From Paratinospora sagittata (lineage: Eukaryota > Streptophyta > Magnoliopsida > Ranunculales > Menispermaceae): 64,000 nucleotides of DNA. The stretch lies in NCBI GenBank assembly GCA_035771175.1, contig CM069599.1, positions 37,883,707-37,947,706 of the forward strand, given 5' to 3'. The notes beneath the pieces were generated by a model that worked only from the letters and a program-made list of their open reading frames with translations, had not been told where the DNA came from and searched no databases. Position 1 is the first letter of the stretch. Each line of letters begins with the position of its first letter. The translations under genes and the position numbers were made by a program. Positions 1 through 13,700 of the stretch are shown here, piece after piece.

Positions 1-3000
1 GCAGCCCCTCGCTTGCTTAGCTTTTTTAAGATGCCAGCCATGGCAATCTTGGCACCTAGTGCAAGGGAGGAGTGGCCCTTGGAAAGACAAACAATGCCTC
101 CAATGATTAACAAACTGTTGGCTATCACTTTCTTCGAAGGCCTTCTCAAAAGTTTCTTCCCTTTGTCTTCTTGAGTGGCCGGCCTGCCTTCAACAACTGG
201 CTGACTTGCATTGCTCATGATATTGAATTCAGATGGGACCTAAGAAGAAAGAAAGAATGAAAATGCTTGCAGCAGAAACATGACATATGCTCATATTATT
301 GTACTGACAACATGAGAGGCATTAATCAGTTATTCCATTAATAAGATAAACCTTGCAGACAGTCTGAAGAAAGGAAAACTTCAGAAATATCTACCCGGCT
401 CAATATGAATGATTGAGATACAGGAAAAATTTTATACAGGATAACAATGAGAACAACTATCATTAACGGATCAAGAAGTCGGGGAATCAGAAATAGCAAT
501 TACACAATAAGTTCAGCAGCAATGAGAAAGTAATGATTAATTATTTATAATAGCATGTATGGACATGAGCTACAAGCAGCAATTATATAATGAAGTTGAC
601 CGAGAATGTAAAGCTCGTGTAGATTACCAATATAGGCACACAAAAAAGGCTCTGGATATAAACCTATTGGAAATAACCAAGTTCATGTTGACAACCAGCA
701 ACCACACTACGAATCAAAAGAAAGAACTATTCATTGCAGAATTGGACACATTTTTACCTTCTGTTTGTACGTGAGTGCAGTCACTTCTGAAGTGTATGCA
801 TCTTTGCTTACAGGAGTGTACCTGCGTAATGCAGCATCCATTTTACAGACATAACTCCATATGCCCTTGGCAAAGGCCAGTTTTGCAATCTCCACATTCA
901 ATCCAGCATCTTCTTGGTGCACCATTTTAATCTCACACGCATCTCTGTCAGGTACTGAAATTGGAAAATTTAAGACACAAATAATCATCCATAACCAGCC
1001 TGTTCTTTGAATCTAAAGTGAATTGGTTCTGCTACCTAACAGACACTACACATCAAGCTCCATTCTTATCAGGAAAAAAAAAAAAAGTTCCTAGGGATGT
1101 GGATCTCAAGCTTCAGCTAGGAATATTGAAATTGAATTACCTCATTTTTCAAATTTCTTTCTAATGATATTAGACTTGGTCTCAATTAAATAATCAAAAA
1201 CTATGATTTTAGCCCTTAACTTTTCATTTTGTTAATCTGAGTCTCCACAGCTAAGACTCAGAAATTTTGAACCATTGTCAATGGCTAGATTGAAGATCCA
1301 AATTAAAAAGCCTCAATATTGCATTTGATGGCTGCTTTTGGCATTTCCATAGATTTGCCCATTTTTTAGTTAAAAGGGGCCAAAAACGACAAAACAAGAA
1401 GTGAACAACTACATCTCAATTTTGAAAATTAGGTGCAAAGCACAAAAGTTTCCTTCATTTCCTACAATTTCAATATTTTAACATTAACAAAGTGATTAGA
1501 CGGCGACTAGGTTGTACAGTTCAATGGAAGCAAGGTTAGAAGATCCATTGATTCCTAAACTCAACTAGTCAAGTTGAAAGCTTTAGACCATTAGGTAGAA
1601 AAACTAGTTATATGAGATGACACAATTAGTTGTTTCTAGCAAAATTTTGATACCAAATACAAGCTGGAAACTTGCCTTTCCTAATTCGCCAACCAGATCT
1701 AAAATATTTGACACGCACATACTTCTTCTGTTGTGGCACCAATGCATGGTCACATTCCTAACCATGGTCATCATGAGAAAAAAAACGTATCAGCAATTGA
1801 AGAGGAAGGTACAAGGCTGACATGAAGGAACAAGTACATAAAAAGCTTATAAGAAATCAACATAATAAGTAATAGATCAAGCGCCAATTTCAATTTGTTT
1901 CATGTAGCCATCGTGAATAGCAGCAATGAGAAATTATTGACCTTATTCAAGCATACATCCAGGTCAATAAGTTCAACACATGCACAAAAATCCCTGATTT
2001 GACAAAAAAGATGGGGAAAGGGAGGAGGAGCAATGGAATGCACATGGATACCTGCTTCTGTGGCTACTATGTGATTACTAATTGCAACTCCTTGTAGCAA
2101 TATCTCTTATTTTAGTGGCTTAAGCCTTAAGGTTTGTGCTATAAGAAGAAATGGAGAAAAAAAATGAAAGGAATGAGCTGCATTCTATACATGCGGCTTT
2201 TAACTTCTTCTAAAATGACAGATAGGCACTCAAATGTTTGCTAAAATTTCAAACAGACGTAACTTTTAAAATGATTATATATACCTCCCTACTACAGGCA
2301 AAGTTGTGTTGTCATAAAATCCTTAACCCACACCATGGCAACACTTTTTTTTGGGTTATGGGGGGAAACGAACCAGCATAATGTGACTTAGACGAAATAA
2401 GTTGAGTTTCCAAGTCTTGTCAAGTTTTAAAACCGTGATACAAATGGTTGCAGTGCGTAATCAAACAATTTCTCAGAAACACATGAAAAAGAGAGAAGTG
2501 GAAGGGGAGAGAGTGAAATATATAAAAGCTTAAACCATTTTCAAGTGGAAGACAGAAAGCATGAAGTAGTGCATCTTTCTTTACCAGCAGCAAAAGCACA
2601 TGTGCTCACATTCCCACATCCTCTTAGGCAATTACTTCCAAATTCCAAACAGAATCCTGAGACGCTTACCTTGATAAAACAGTAGAAGGTATTCTCGTCC
2701 CCTTCCCACAGTCGCCAAGCCAATACATACTCCCGTGGTGTCAGAAGAGGGAACTTTTTGATGGTGTGCCCAATTTCAGTTCCACTAATATCATCAACCT
2801 GCAACTGCTCATGCTTGACCAGGGTTTTGTCCCATTTTTTCCTGTAGTTATTGTCCAAGTAAAAGTCTCTTAATAGTTCAGTTGAGCAATTCTCAAACAC
2901 TGTCGAACTCACATATTTCAAAGGACCATCCTGCTAAACCAAAAAAATAGAAGCAAAATACAACCAGATATTCAGAGAGCTTGCTCATGCCTCAAAACTA

Positions 3001-4146
3001 ATAAGTGAAAAATGTTTGGTCAGGCTACAAGCCTATAACTACCAAATAGAGCTCAAATACAAGACAAAAGCTCAGCTTTTGTTTTAATGTTTAATTGATT
3101 AGGCATAGACATATCGTACAGAGAAAAAAGCGTAATATTATATATTAAATTCTATTTAACGTCTATTCTTATGATCTCGATGTATATCAACCTATCTAAG
3201 ACATACTTCCATGCTAAATCTATAGTAGTGATGCCACAACAGGCTCAAGATTCAATTGAATACAGTATCAATTGTCAAACAGCAACAAATTTTTCCATGT
3301 ATCTGTTCCATAACCACATTCTCCATGATGGAAAAAAAAACTAAATCCTCTGTTGGAGCTCCAGAGATTCCCAAATAAGCAGAGAATACAAAGACAAGTA
3401 ATTTATATATATATACACACATGATGGTTGAGTAAGAGGAGGGAAAGAAGGAAAGCACTAAACTAACCTTTGGTTTGCAGCATTTTGCGTTGTATGATAT
3501 AAAATTATTTCACTTGTCGATGACATTTTCCCATTTCTCCTCCCCATCAAAGTTTCCTTCCAAATCGACTATTAAATTTTTCAAGTCCTCATCAGTTACA
3601 AATTCTGAGATTCTGCAGAGAAAGAGAAGTATTAGTAGAAACAAGATCGTCAGAGCATAAAAAATTGCCAGTTAATGATGTTAAATACAGTTCACAAAGA
3701 AGTAGAGTAGTACGTAGTATAGTATTCAGCCACATAGTTAATGATGCCAATTACCAAGTTAGAAGTTCAGTTGAAATCATCCCTCGAATCAAACTAACCT
3801 ACTTGTAGGAAACTAACGTAACCAAGTTACAAGTCCAGTTGAAATGATCCCAATAGAAAATTATGAATAATTAATTAACCGCAAAGAGGCAAAGAGAGAC
3901 GAATTCTGAATCATACCTAGCTCGGGGGGAACTCCCACTCCCAATAGAAGAAACCTTGCTGGTTTTCGCGAGTTCCGAAACCGATCTGGAGCGCCTTACA
4001 GAAATCTCCCTGAGAAGTTGCCACACACAGATAATAACCACAACGAGAACCGTAGCGAATCCACCATCAACGTTTTCCCTCCAAAATCCGTCGGAATCGC
4101 CCATTATTCCCGCCATATTCCAATAAGGAATACTGATTTTCCCCAT
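1..4146 (-). CDS. START domain lipid-binding protein (3' partial, in-frame stop)
   Basis: Membrane-anchored START (StAR-related lipid transfer) protein of the plant PCTP-like type, expected to bind a lipid or sterol. Exons read on the minus strand are 4146-3917, 3612-3468, 2930-2670, 1757-1676, 954-758 and 239 to the window edge, with consistent phases. Residues 29-45 form a hydrophobic membrane anchor. The START core is recognisable by EDLKNLIVDLEG, AKCCKPKDGPLKY, KFPLLTPREYVL, SGWRIRK and CEIKMVHQEDAGLNVE. The last exon has a second hydrophobic stretch followed by a basic tail (KKLSKRGAA) and runs out of the window. The intron after 1676 starts with GC (AG|GCAAGT), the accepted GC-AG variant. 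Codon 111 is TGA (3510-3512), where I would expect Arg in this family, so as read this copy is truncated before most of the START fold. Family call is firm; integrity is doubtful. Confidence 0.85.
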
Positions 4147-5106
4147 TTTTGTTTTTTTGGAGTTTGATCGATTGATTGAGCAGAGCATACAACTATCCCA
4201 ATTCCAATTTCAATTCCAGACTGGTCGTCGTCCTTAGCCTCTTCCACAGATCAGAGACTAGTTGAATTGAGAAACTCGCCTCGCTTTCGATGACTGGTCC
4301 ATCCTTTCTTTCCTTCCTTGACGAGCAACTAAAAATGTCTTCTTTTGTAATTTCACCCCCACCCCCCCCCAAGAAACAAGAAAATTGAAAATTATAATTA
4401 TAAGATAGGAATCACATCTTTTTCTTCGTTTTCTTTAAGACGGAGCTAAAATAAATAAATGAACTTTTGACGTCATCTATCTTTTTGAATAAATATTTGT
4501 TTTTTATTTTTTTGAAAATTCAAGATATATATAATAATTTAAAAAACATTATCAAGCGTGCCCATTTCATTTGTGACTAGAGGTGGTGATGTCACAAGGT
4601 GAAGAAAACATGGGTAACGGCACCGTGCCATGCCCTTTGCTTTGGGGTCCAGATCAAATTGAAGTCACTTCTAACATGTGGCTAAAGGGTCACTTCAAAT
4701 TATTCAGAAATTGAGACCAATAAAATGTTCAAAGTGGATAAACTATAAGAACGCGTGGTGCATGGCAAATGCTACATGAACATCAATCCCTTTCTGCATA
4801 ATATAAAATCATATATAGAGCCAAAATAAGGTACGGTAAAGTAAATTGAATAATTCTTGACAAAAGAAAAGTAAAATGAATAATTGGAATCCTTGTGCAT
4901 CCAATCTTGACTGATAAAAACCATAGAATATACTACACTTGCAGCTGAGATGACATGAGACGGCATGGCTTAAGCATTTATTATTAATTCATGGTTGTGC
5001 AGATAAAACTCAAATGCTAGCCGAACATTCTATTATTATCCATGGAAAAAAGCTGCTAGATTTGGTAGGAATAGGAGAAAACTAATATGGAATGCTTCAA
5101 CATTGG
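4147..5106. other. intergenic spacer between START gene and starch synthase
   Basis: This spacer holds the 5' flank of the START gene and the 3' flank of the starch synthase gene; both are transcribed on the minus strand. It is AT-rich with a short C tract near 4360-4370. I see no reading frame with recognisable protein similarity and no clear repeat. Confidence 0.5.
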
Positions 5107-6339
5107 CTACCGTCTCACTCTTATTGAATTGTAAATATCAATGTACTTCCCTGCTGTATTATTCCAGCTATTGTCGATTTTCATAACCTTCCCAACTACA
5201 TCCAACCATTCGTCTGGCCCTGGAACAGCAAAATCAACCAACTTATATAAACATAACAGAATCTGAGGATACTAGCTTCACCATTCATTTTCAGATATAA
5301 AAATTAAAGTAAACCCACTGCAAGTTTGAGATGGTAAGGTTTGCCAGGAAAAGAAAAAATGAGACTACTGTACATGGCATGGTGACTGGTAGGATGGTCC
5401 GATGGAGTTACAGCTAGATCCCATTTCTCATACTTTCAGGACATAAAATGGAAAACTAAACGCAATTCCTCAGGTTTCATATAGCAATATCAGAAGAAAA
5501 AGAAAGTTGAGTAAGTCCCATTTTATCCAATTGATCTAAGGGCAGGGCAGGGCCTCAAAGAACATCAGTCCCAACATTTTCATCAAGAGGAAATTACCAA
5601 CTTCTACAGTTATTTTGGTTTCTAGTTGAATAAGAGTCCCTGTTTACATATTTTCAGCACATTGACACATTAATCAAGATAAAAAGAATACCAAGTCATT
5701 TCTTATCTAGTTTCTTTGAATCTGTTTCACCAAAAGAAGGCTTTACGCCATAACATCTTTCAGTTTCACCATATATTTATTTAAGTTTGTCACCATTTTC
5801 TGCCTACACAATGTGACACGCTGTTTGCATCTACGCTACATCATTTCTATCTTAGAGAGTCCTACTGGATTAGTAAGCACACAAAGCCGGGAAAACGAGA
5901 AAAGATTTTAGAGGTCACTTTCTAACTACTAAAATCTACTATTCCCTCTATTTCACTGTAATGACATAAAAATTAAGTGCAAATCAAGGACTATCTGCTT
6001 AATTCAGTGGTAATAATTCTTCCGTTACCAAAAAATAACAAGTCCCTTGCCCCTGTTGGCAAAAGAAAGAAGACAAGCTAACAGATAGCAATAAATCCAA
6101 AGCCACCAGAGATGGGAACTCACTTTCTGTATAGAAATGGAAAGCACGGTCTAGAGCCCAATCCAAGGATCCTTCATCAATGCCTTCAAAGACAAACCTT
6201 AAAAGGAAAAAAACATATAGAACGAAAATTAAACATATCATTACATTAAAAAGTTGTAGGACAAACAAAATCATTCTTTTATTACATGATGTAGCAATGA
6301 CTGACAAATAGATGCAAAAAAATAAAATAAAATAAAATA

Positions 6340-6381
<42 letters not shown>

Positions 6382-7706
6382 TGTTTCTAGAAGAGAATTG
6401 CTTCATCCAAGTAGTGTTATTTGGCACATGCATTAGACACGCTCCAAGGAGAGAACTTATTCCTTCCATTTAAATGGAAATACAATGATGCCACGATAGA
6501 ATCAAGAATCCTAACAAAAATCAAGTCTAAGTAGCTTGAACACGAGTACTTAGACAATCAAGTCATGAAACCATTTGCACGTCACCTTATTCGATACTAG
6601 GGTCGGCTTAAAAATCAGACTGCACAATTTTGGATGGATTTATAACATATAATTTTGCAATATTGTTGTTAGTAGTAGCTTGATATGCATTGTTGGGCCT
6701 CCACTTATTAACTACAGCTTTTTTTAGCAATAGCTTTTTTTAGCAATAGCTTTTCGATTGACTAGTTTCTAACATTCCATCAGAGTTTTGGTTTTGCAAG
6801 AGGTTTTGTGTTCAAATCTCGTCATTGACATTTGCAAAATTTGTATTTCTCTTCTTCTCTCTCTCTCTTCTGGTCTTCCACGTGCAGGATGGGGCTACAC
6901 GTGAGGGGGAGTGTTAGGAGTAGCTTGATATTCATTGTTTGGCCTCCACCTATTGGATACTTCTCATTATTTTTAGGGTTTTAGGTAGCATAGAATTAGC
7001 ATATAAATCAACCTTTATGTATTTGTTTTGGTTAGTTTTTTCATTGAATGTAAATATTCCTTAGAAATTGACATGGTATCAAATCTTCAGTTTTGCAAGA
7101 GGTCTTGGGTTCAAATCTCGTTGTTTCCATTTGCATAATTGGTATTTCTTCTCCTTTATTTCTCTCCTAACTCTCCACGTCTATGTTACCCGGACCCTTT
7201 ACTTTAGCCCGACATACCTGTGTCTGGCACTTCATGATACAACATGGGTATGAGTTATGTGTCCGACACTTTAGATTTTAGAATATTACTATGTAGATTC
7301 TCTAATGGAAAGAAGAGAATGTATGCAAGAAGATAATGACTAATAGGTAAAATTCACTTAAGTGAAAGAACAAAAAGGATAATAAATGAGTGAAAAAAAG
7401 AAAAAAAAGGAAATAAACAACATATAATATAGCCGAGTCCCCGTCCTGTATCCCAAAATTTGTAATGTATGAGTCAGACCTCTAGATATGTACTTGTATC
7501 CGACACTCATACCCAAGTCCAGGTAACATAGCTCCACGTGCAAGATGGGGTCACACGTGAAGGAGAGTGTTAATAGTAGCTTGATATTCATTGTTGGGCC
7601 TCCACTTATTAGTTATAGCTTTTCTTAGCTATAGCTTTTCTTAACTATAGCTTTTAAGTTGAGTAGTTTCTAACAATTGTATGCATATATTTAAAAATAA
7701 AACAAG

Positions 7707-7745
<39 letters not shown>

Positions 7746-10700
7746 GCAGAATTTAAAATTCCACACTCATAGAAGATTTGTTTTGAGCTAGTGACATGAA
7801 ATTGAGGCCTAATGGGTGCTTAAGATTCATAAGCTCGTGCGTAAAAACTGATCCATTTCCAGGTGATTGAGATAAGTTACAAAAATAATGTTGCTTCACC
7901 TCATTCAATTTAGAGCCATATTTTTGCATTCAATGCATATAGGATATTGAAACAACATAGAACAACAGACTTGAACATGTGCAAATGTGAAATACCCATT
8001 GGCCAATGCAATATTTGACTGATCATCCATGTCAAAGACTGTGTCCGCAAGTCCACCAGTCTTCCTCACTATTGGTATCTGAAACAATCGTTAATAGTCC
8101 AATCAAAACTTCAAATCATGTTAGTCCAAAAGATACGCCAACACAATTTCTTAATTCACATATCAATCAAAACTGAGAGTCTGAGATTGAAGCCACAAGG
8201 AGCACTTTGTACCACAATATTTCACAAATAAGTAGGCATCAAAAGATTGCAGCATACAGTTATTCTATAATTTTTTTCCAATTTTGACATATCTTAAACG
8301 AAATCATCAAGAAACTATTGGTTTTGAAATGTCAATTACCACAACATGAATCATATAGAATAACCATTAAGTAACTCTAGAGAGCAAAATAACCATTTGA
8401 GATACAGAAGCTTATAAATGTGCGCTTTGAAATCCTTTTCAAGCTACACATCAATTGGCAGTTCTCATGATATGCCCAAAATGTAACCTTACTCATAAAA
8501 TGGCTAAACTACTTAATAAAAACCTCAAAAATTTAATGACAGGACCTATCTTAAGTACGAAGTTAGTACCGTTCCATAACGCATGCCAATCATTTGGGCA
8601 AGTCCACATGGCTCGTACAGGGAAGGAACCAACACCATATCTGCTGCAGCATATAGCATGTGGGACAGCTCCTCACTGCATAACAAAGTTGATCAGCAAG
8701 ACAAGGGAATTTCACTATTGGTCATTCCATTTGCATTTAACAAACAAAACCTAAAGGAGGTACTTCCGCTAAGACAATGAATTAATAAAGTATCTATTTT
8801 TTCAAGTATGAATCTGTTCCTGAAAACATCAATAATCATTATATCAACATAAATGTCATCTCAATTACGTGATGCAAATCTTACTTGATTATTTGATGTC
8901 AGCTATACAAATCTTATCAGGAATGTGGAATCACATTCTGTGTTATTTTGAGGGCATCATATCCTAGAAGAAAGTGGCAGCAATAAAATAGTTTTGTAAT
9001 GACTTACCTATATGTCAAAAGTATCCGGATGCTGGTACCATGGTTATGCTGCAAAATTGAAGACATGTCATTCAGCTATAAGAATGTGTCTTCTTAGTCT
9101 CATCAGAAAGTATCTGAAATCCTCTTAAACATTGTATTACTAGCAAAAGGTGATACAAAATAGAATCGAAGATGAGAGATTTTCAAGTTGATGCAAGAAC
9201 TAAATCTGATATGGTCATCCAAGAGAACAGAAAAAGAGAATATGATGTGACTCCCCTACTAACATAGAAAATTTAGAGCAGTATCCATTACCAAATTAGC
9301 AAGGCCCTCAAATTCTCTTTCAACTCGACCATCTGAAGCTTTTCCCAATAAAATTAGCTGACCCCCCTACATAATAATCCAACAAGTAGTGCAAAATGAC
9401 TTAAAAAGTATGCCACAAAAAAGTGAAGACACTTCATTTTTGTAGTTGCGGCATGTTATAATGAAGTCAGTTTATTAATTAGATTGCAAACGATCACCAA
9501 GCACAAGAGAAATGAAGCAATAATAGCTATGCAAACATTTAGGAAACAGGGTGAGGAAAAGTAGAAGAAGAAGAAAGTAATCAAGAAAGGCTGCCCATCA
9601 ATCCGACTTCAACATGTGTTAAGCATATCTCATTATGAATTTATTTATTTATTGCGGCCAATTAAGTATATCCTTCCTAGAGAAGCTTCACTCCATTAAT
9701 TCCAAACGTTATCAATAAGATGAATTCAGTTTACTGATGCAACTCAAGCAGTTGAAAACTAAAGATGAAACCAAGAAAGAAAATAAAAACGTCAATTATC
9801 AAGCGTAGGTGTTCAGAGCCTGTAGATCGTCATGAAAGTGGAAACTGGAAAGAGAATACACAAATGCAATTGTGCTGGAGTTGTAAGCTGTCTATAAATT
9901 TTGGAATCATGAACCAAGGAAGATAGAGAAGTAAATAAAGCAAATTCCAGAATAATTCCTTCTTTCATGCAGTCTAACAGGTTCATATCCATACATGTAA
10001 GGCTAATCACAGAGCCTATGTGAATCATAGTCTTATCTAACAGGCTCTTCAATTCTTTTGTGAACTGAGTTGGCGCAATCAAAGTTTGTTGCCCTATTGG
10101 GCCTACCAAGCTTTCAATGTTTTATGAGATTAAATAATGTACCAAAGTAAAATAAATATGCAAAACAGGATGGAGCTGCTCCACAAGTCACAAACGTCTG
10201 TAGTTAGGAGACTTCACCACCATTTACAAAACTCTTTTAGTTCACCAGTTCATCTTTGACTTGCTTTAATGCAATCCAGAAGAATGGTACAAAAGTACAA
10301 ATTTTGACTTCCCATTATGTTTTCCAAGTATTCTTGTTTTCAAATCCAATCATTGTAGAACTAGGATTTGGACAACCAATTACTTCTAGAACTTGCATCA
10401 CAAACAGAATGTACAGCAACAAATGACACCATGGAGACTTACAAGTTCTTCAACACGTCTAATTGCATGGGCAATTAAATGAAGGCCCTTTTGAGCAACC
10501 AATCGAGTGATGCAGATAACCAACGGTACCCTTTTGCGGTTATGAAGTGTGTTACCAATTACACTGCACGCAGGAGTCAAACCTAACCCCCTTTGGACAT
10601 AATGTTTGCAAATCTTTTTGCCTTCAACTTCCTGTGCTGCAAAGCAGTAATGTCCAGCAAAAAATGAACTAGGGCATTGTTGCATTAATTTTCCCATTAT

Positions 10701-13700
10701 AAAAGAAAAGAAAAGAAAAGAAAAGAGAGGAAAGAATGATGCTCAAGACTCAAATTAAAACATCTGAACTTATCAAAACACAAGTGCACGCACACATATT
10801 ATTAGAAGCAAAGCTGGAGCTGCGATCACATTATATCAGCTCAGTAAATGAAAGAGTAAAGCAATGCCCAGGTAAAAAGGGACCAATTAGTTGAAGTAGC
10901 CTTTACAAGATAAAAGTTTGTTTATCATTAGCAAAATTAACGCCACAAAGTAGACCTATTCAAAAATTATTCAGATTATAATTTCTTTATCTTTAATATA
11001 AACTAGTGTAACAGGAAAATAATAATAATAATACAATTTTTCAAATATATCGCACTCCAGCCTGAAGCCACTCTCTCTCTCAATTTGAATCTTATCATAC
11101 TTAACAGAAAAGCAAGGCAGAACAATCGGCAGACAGGCTAAAAAAAATATCTGTTTAACCAACATTTCATCACATATTTTTTTTAAAAGAACATAGGAAA
11201 CAAAATGTGCCAACAGGCAAGTACAAACCATGAAACTTATTTACAAATGTTACCATGAAATCGAGCAGGCAAGAAGACATCTGTGGAAGGGTTCCATATG
11301 ACAATATCTAATCCATTTAAAATACCATGGTACCTATAGAGAACATGCAAGTATTATCAAATAGAAAATATCCAAATCAAATAGACTATCACATGTAGTA
11401 AATACAAAACTGGATAAAAAGAACATGAATGAATTATCAAAGAAAACAAGCCCTAAACAATTCTACAAAAAATGTATATCACAATTACCCAATACCCAAT
11501 ACTATGAAGTACACAATACCCAATGTGAAGCTCGTCAACTAGGCAAGCATCATCGTAATTCTTTCCTAGGTTGTGTTGATGAGCAACAAACCCTTTGATG
11601 CAGTCCATCCAGATATGCAGGACCCTCCAAAACGCAAAGTCCTATTCGCTATCTTTATTTTGTAATTTTTGTAGATAATTTTTCTAGAATGACTTGATTG
11701 TTTCCATTGAAAAAATGTTTTGAATTGCCCAAAGACTTTTCTTCTTTTGATATTAAAATCTTACTCAATTTGGCAAGCACATTAAAACTACAGAGTCTGA
11801 CAATGCTTTTTTTTTGAGAAGCAACAAAGGTAATCATTTATTAATAAAATATTTCCTATTTACATCTTGACATGCACCAGAGGTGCATGACTCTATAATT
11901 TGAAATTACAAAGGCCCGCTTTATTTGAAAAAACATGTTATAAATCAATTTTTTATTGAAGGCATCTATCCCATCCCAACAACCAATCCGAGAGGGTAAA
12001 TACTGGATTCCACTCGGAAACAAGCACCCAAGAGCTGACTACCAACTTTATTGACTCCCACAATTGACCCTATCCCTTGACTTGAGCTTTAAATATTCTA
12101 TTATTGCGTTCCAACCATAATGACCACAAGGTCGCATATGTAGCAATTAGTCCCGTTCCTTTCATTTGTCTGGATATATTATTCATATGAGACAGAGATA
12201 GTCCCTGACTGATATTCCATGGATAAGGAAATCTGCCTCCTGAAAAGGCATCCCAAAAGCTCCAAACACGTTTAGCAAAGTTGCAAGAAAAGAATACATG
12301 ATCTATACTTTCTCCATCCTGACAGCATAAAGAGCACCAATTTGGAGAGAAACATAAGTTAGGCATTCTTCTCTGTAGGATATCAAGTGTATTAATTCTC
12401 CTATGAGCCAAAAGCCATCCAAATACCTTTACCTTAGATGGGACTTGAACCTTCCATATATATATGTGGCTAAAGGGAATATTGGGTTGGAGGGAGAATC
12501 AGACAACGCATTGAATAAGGATTTACATGAATATTGACCTAATGGATCTAGGGACCAAACTATTTGATCTGGTGTGTTGGATATGTTTATATTGGCCAGG
12601 CTAGTTATGAGTGAGGAGGCTTCATCATGTTCCCTATTGGTTAAGACTCTAGATAGGTATAGGTTCCAGGAAAGAGAGCGGGGGGCGGATGAAGTGCCGT
12701 ATGAGATGTAGGAGGAGATGGGTTGGTTATGTAAGGAGGAGAGTCTATACAAGTTTGGGAATATTCCAGCCAAGGGTCTATTTCCTATCCATATGTCTTC
12801 CCAAAAGCGAAATGTATGTCCGTCACCAACTATGGGTCTACAATTCTCTTAACACATTGGGTATTAGAGATGCAATAAACTTCCATGGACTTCTGTAGGT
12901 GACCCTCCTTGTCTTCCCACTACTCTCTCCGCCCTCTGAAAAAGAGAGTCTTCCATAACTGCTTATAATCACCTTTGCCCATAGTGAACTCTAATCCTGT
13001 AATAGCCTCCATACCCATTTCCTAGACAATGCCCTGTTCTTTTCTGCTATGTTGCCTATTCCAAGCCCACCTTTCTGGACTGGTTTTTGCACGCACTCCC
13101 ACTTTACTAGACTCCTTGCCCCATCCCCATTCTTCCCATTCCAGAGGAAAGACTTCATCTTCTTTTCTATGCTTCCCGCCACCTTCCTTGGTATCTGGAA
13201 TAATGACAAATAATATGATGGTATTGCCGAAAGTACCGAGAGTATCAAAGCCAACCATCCCCCCTTTGATAAGAATGCTCTCTCTTCCACCCCTCCAATC
13301 TCTTTGTAATTGTTGACAGGACCGGCCCCCAGAAGCCACTGGCTCTTGGATTACCCCCCAAGGGTAAGCCTAGGTATTACAAAGGCCGTACTCCCGCCAA
13401 ACATTCAGCTTTATTGGCGAGCCTTAGAACAAACTCCGGACCCATATTGATTCCCGCAAGCTGGCACTTGGCCATGTCAACTTTAAACCCTGAGAATTCA
13501 CTGAAGCATCGTAAAATGTTCAGCGCATTCATTACGTTTTCCTCATCCCCTTCTAACACAAATAGTGTGTCATCCGCATATTGCAAATGAGACACTTCGA
13601 CTGTTTCCTTGCCACATGGAATCCTTTCACTAATTCAATCTGACAATGCTCTTGAATACAATCAAATGTGTATGCAACCTTTTGTATTGAGCATGGCATC

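Noticed and set aside
2541..2640. ECEH-like phrase just after the START exon ending at 2670, first taken as the next exon
   Set aside because: It does not continue as START sequence. The true exon with SGWRIRK lies at 1676-1757 and fits the phase.
5999..6469. 156-codon minus-strand frame with a poly-Tyr run
   Set aside because: It is the (AAT)n microsatellite read in one frame; only the stretch at 6124-6197 inside it is a real exon of the starch synthase.
8455..8780. Two overlapping plus-strand frames
   Set aside because: Antisense to starch synthase exon 12.
13029..13316. Plus-strand frame of 95 codons over the LINE
   Set aside because: Antisense shadow of the LINE coding region.
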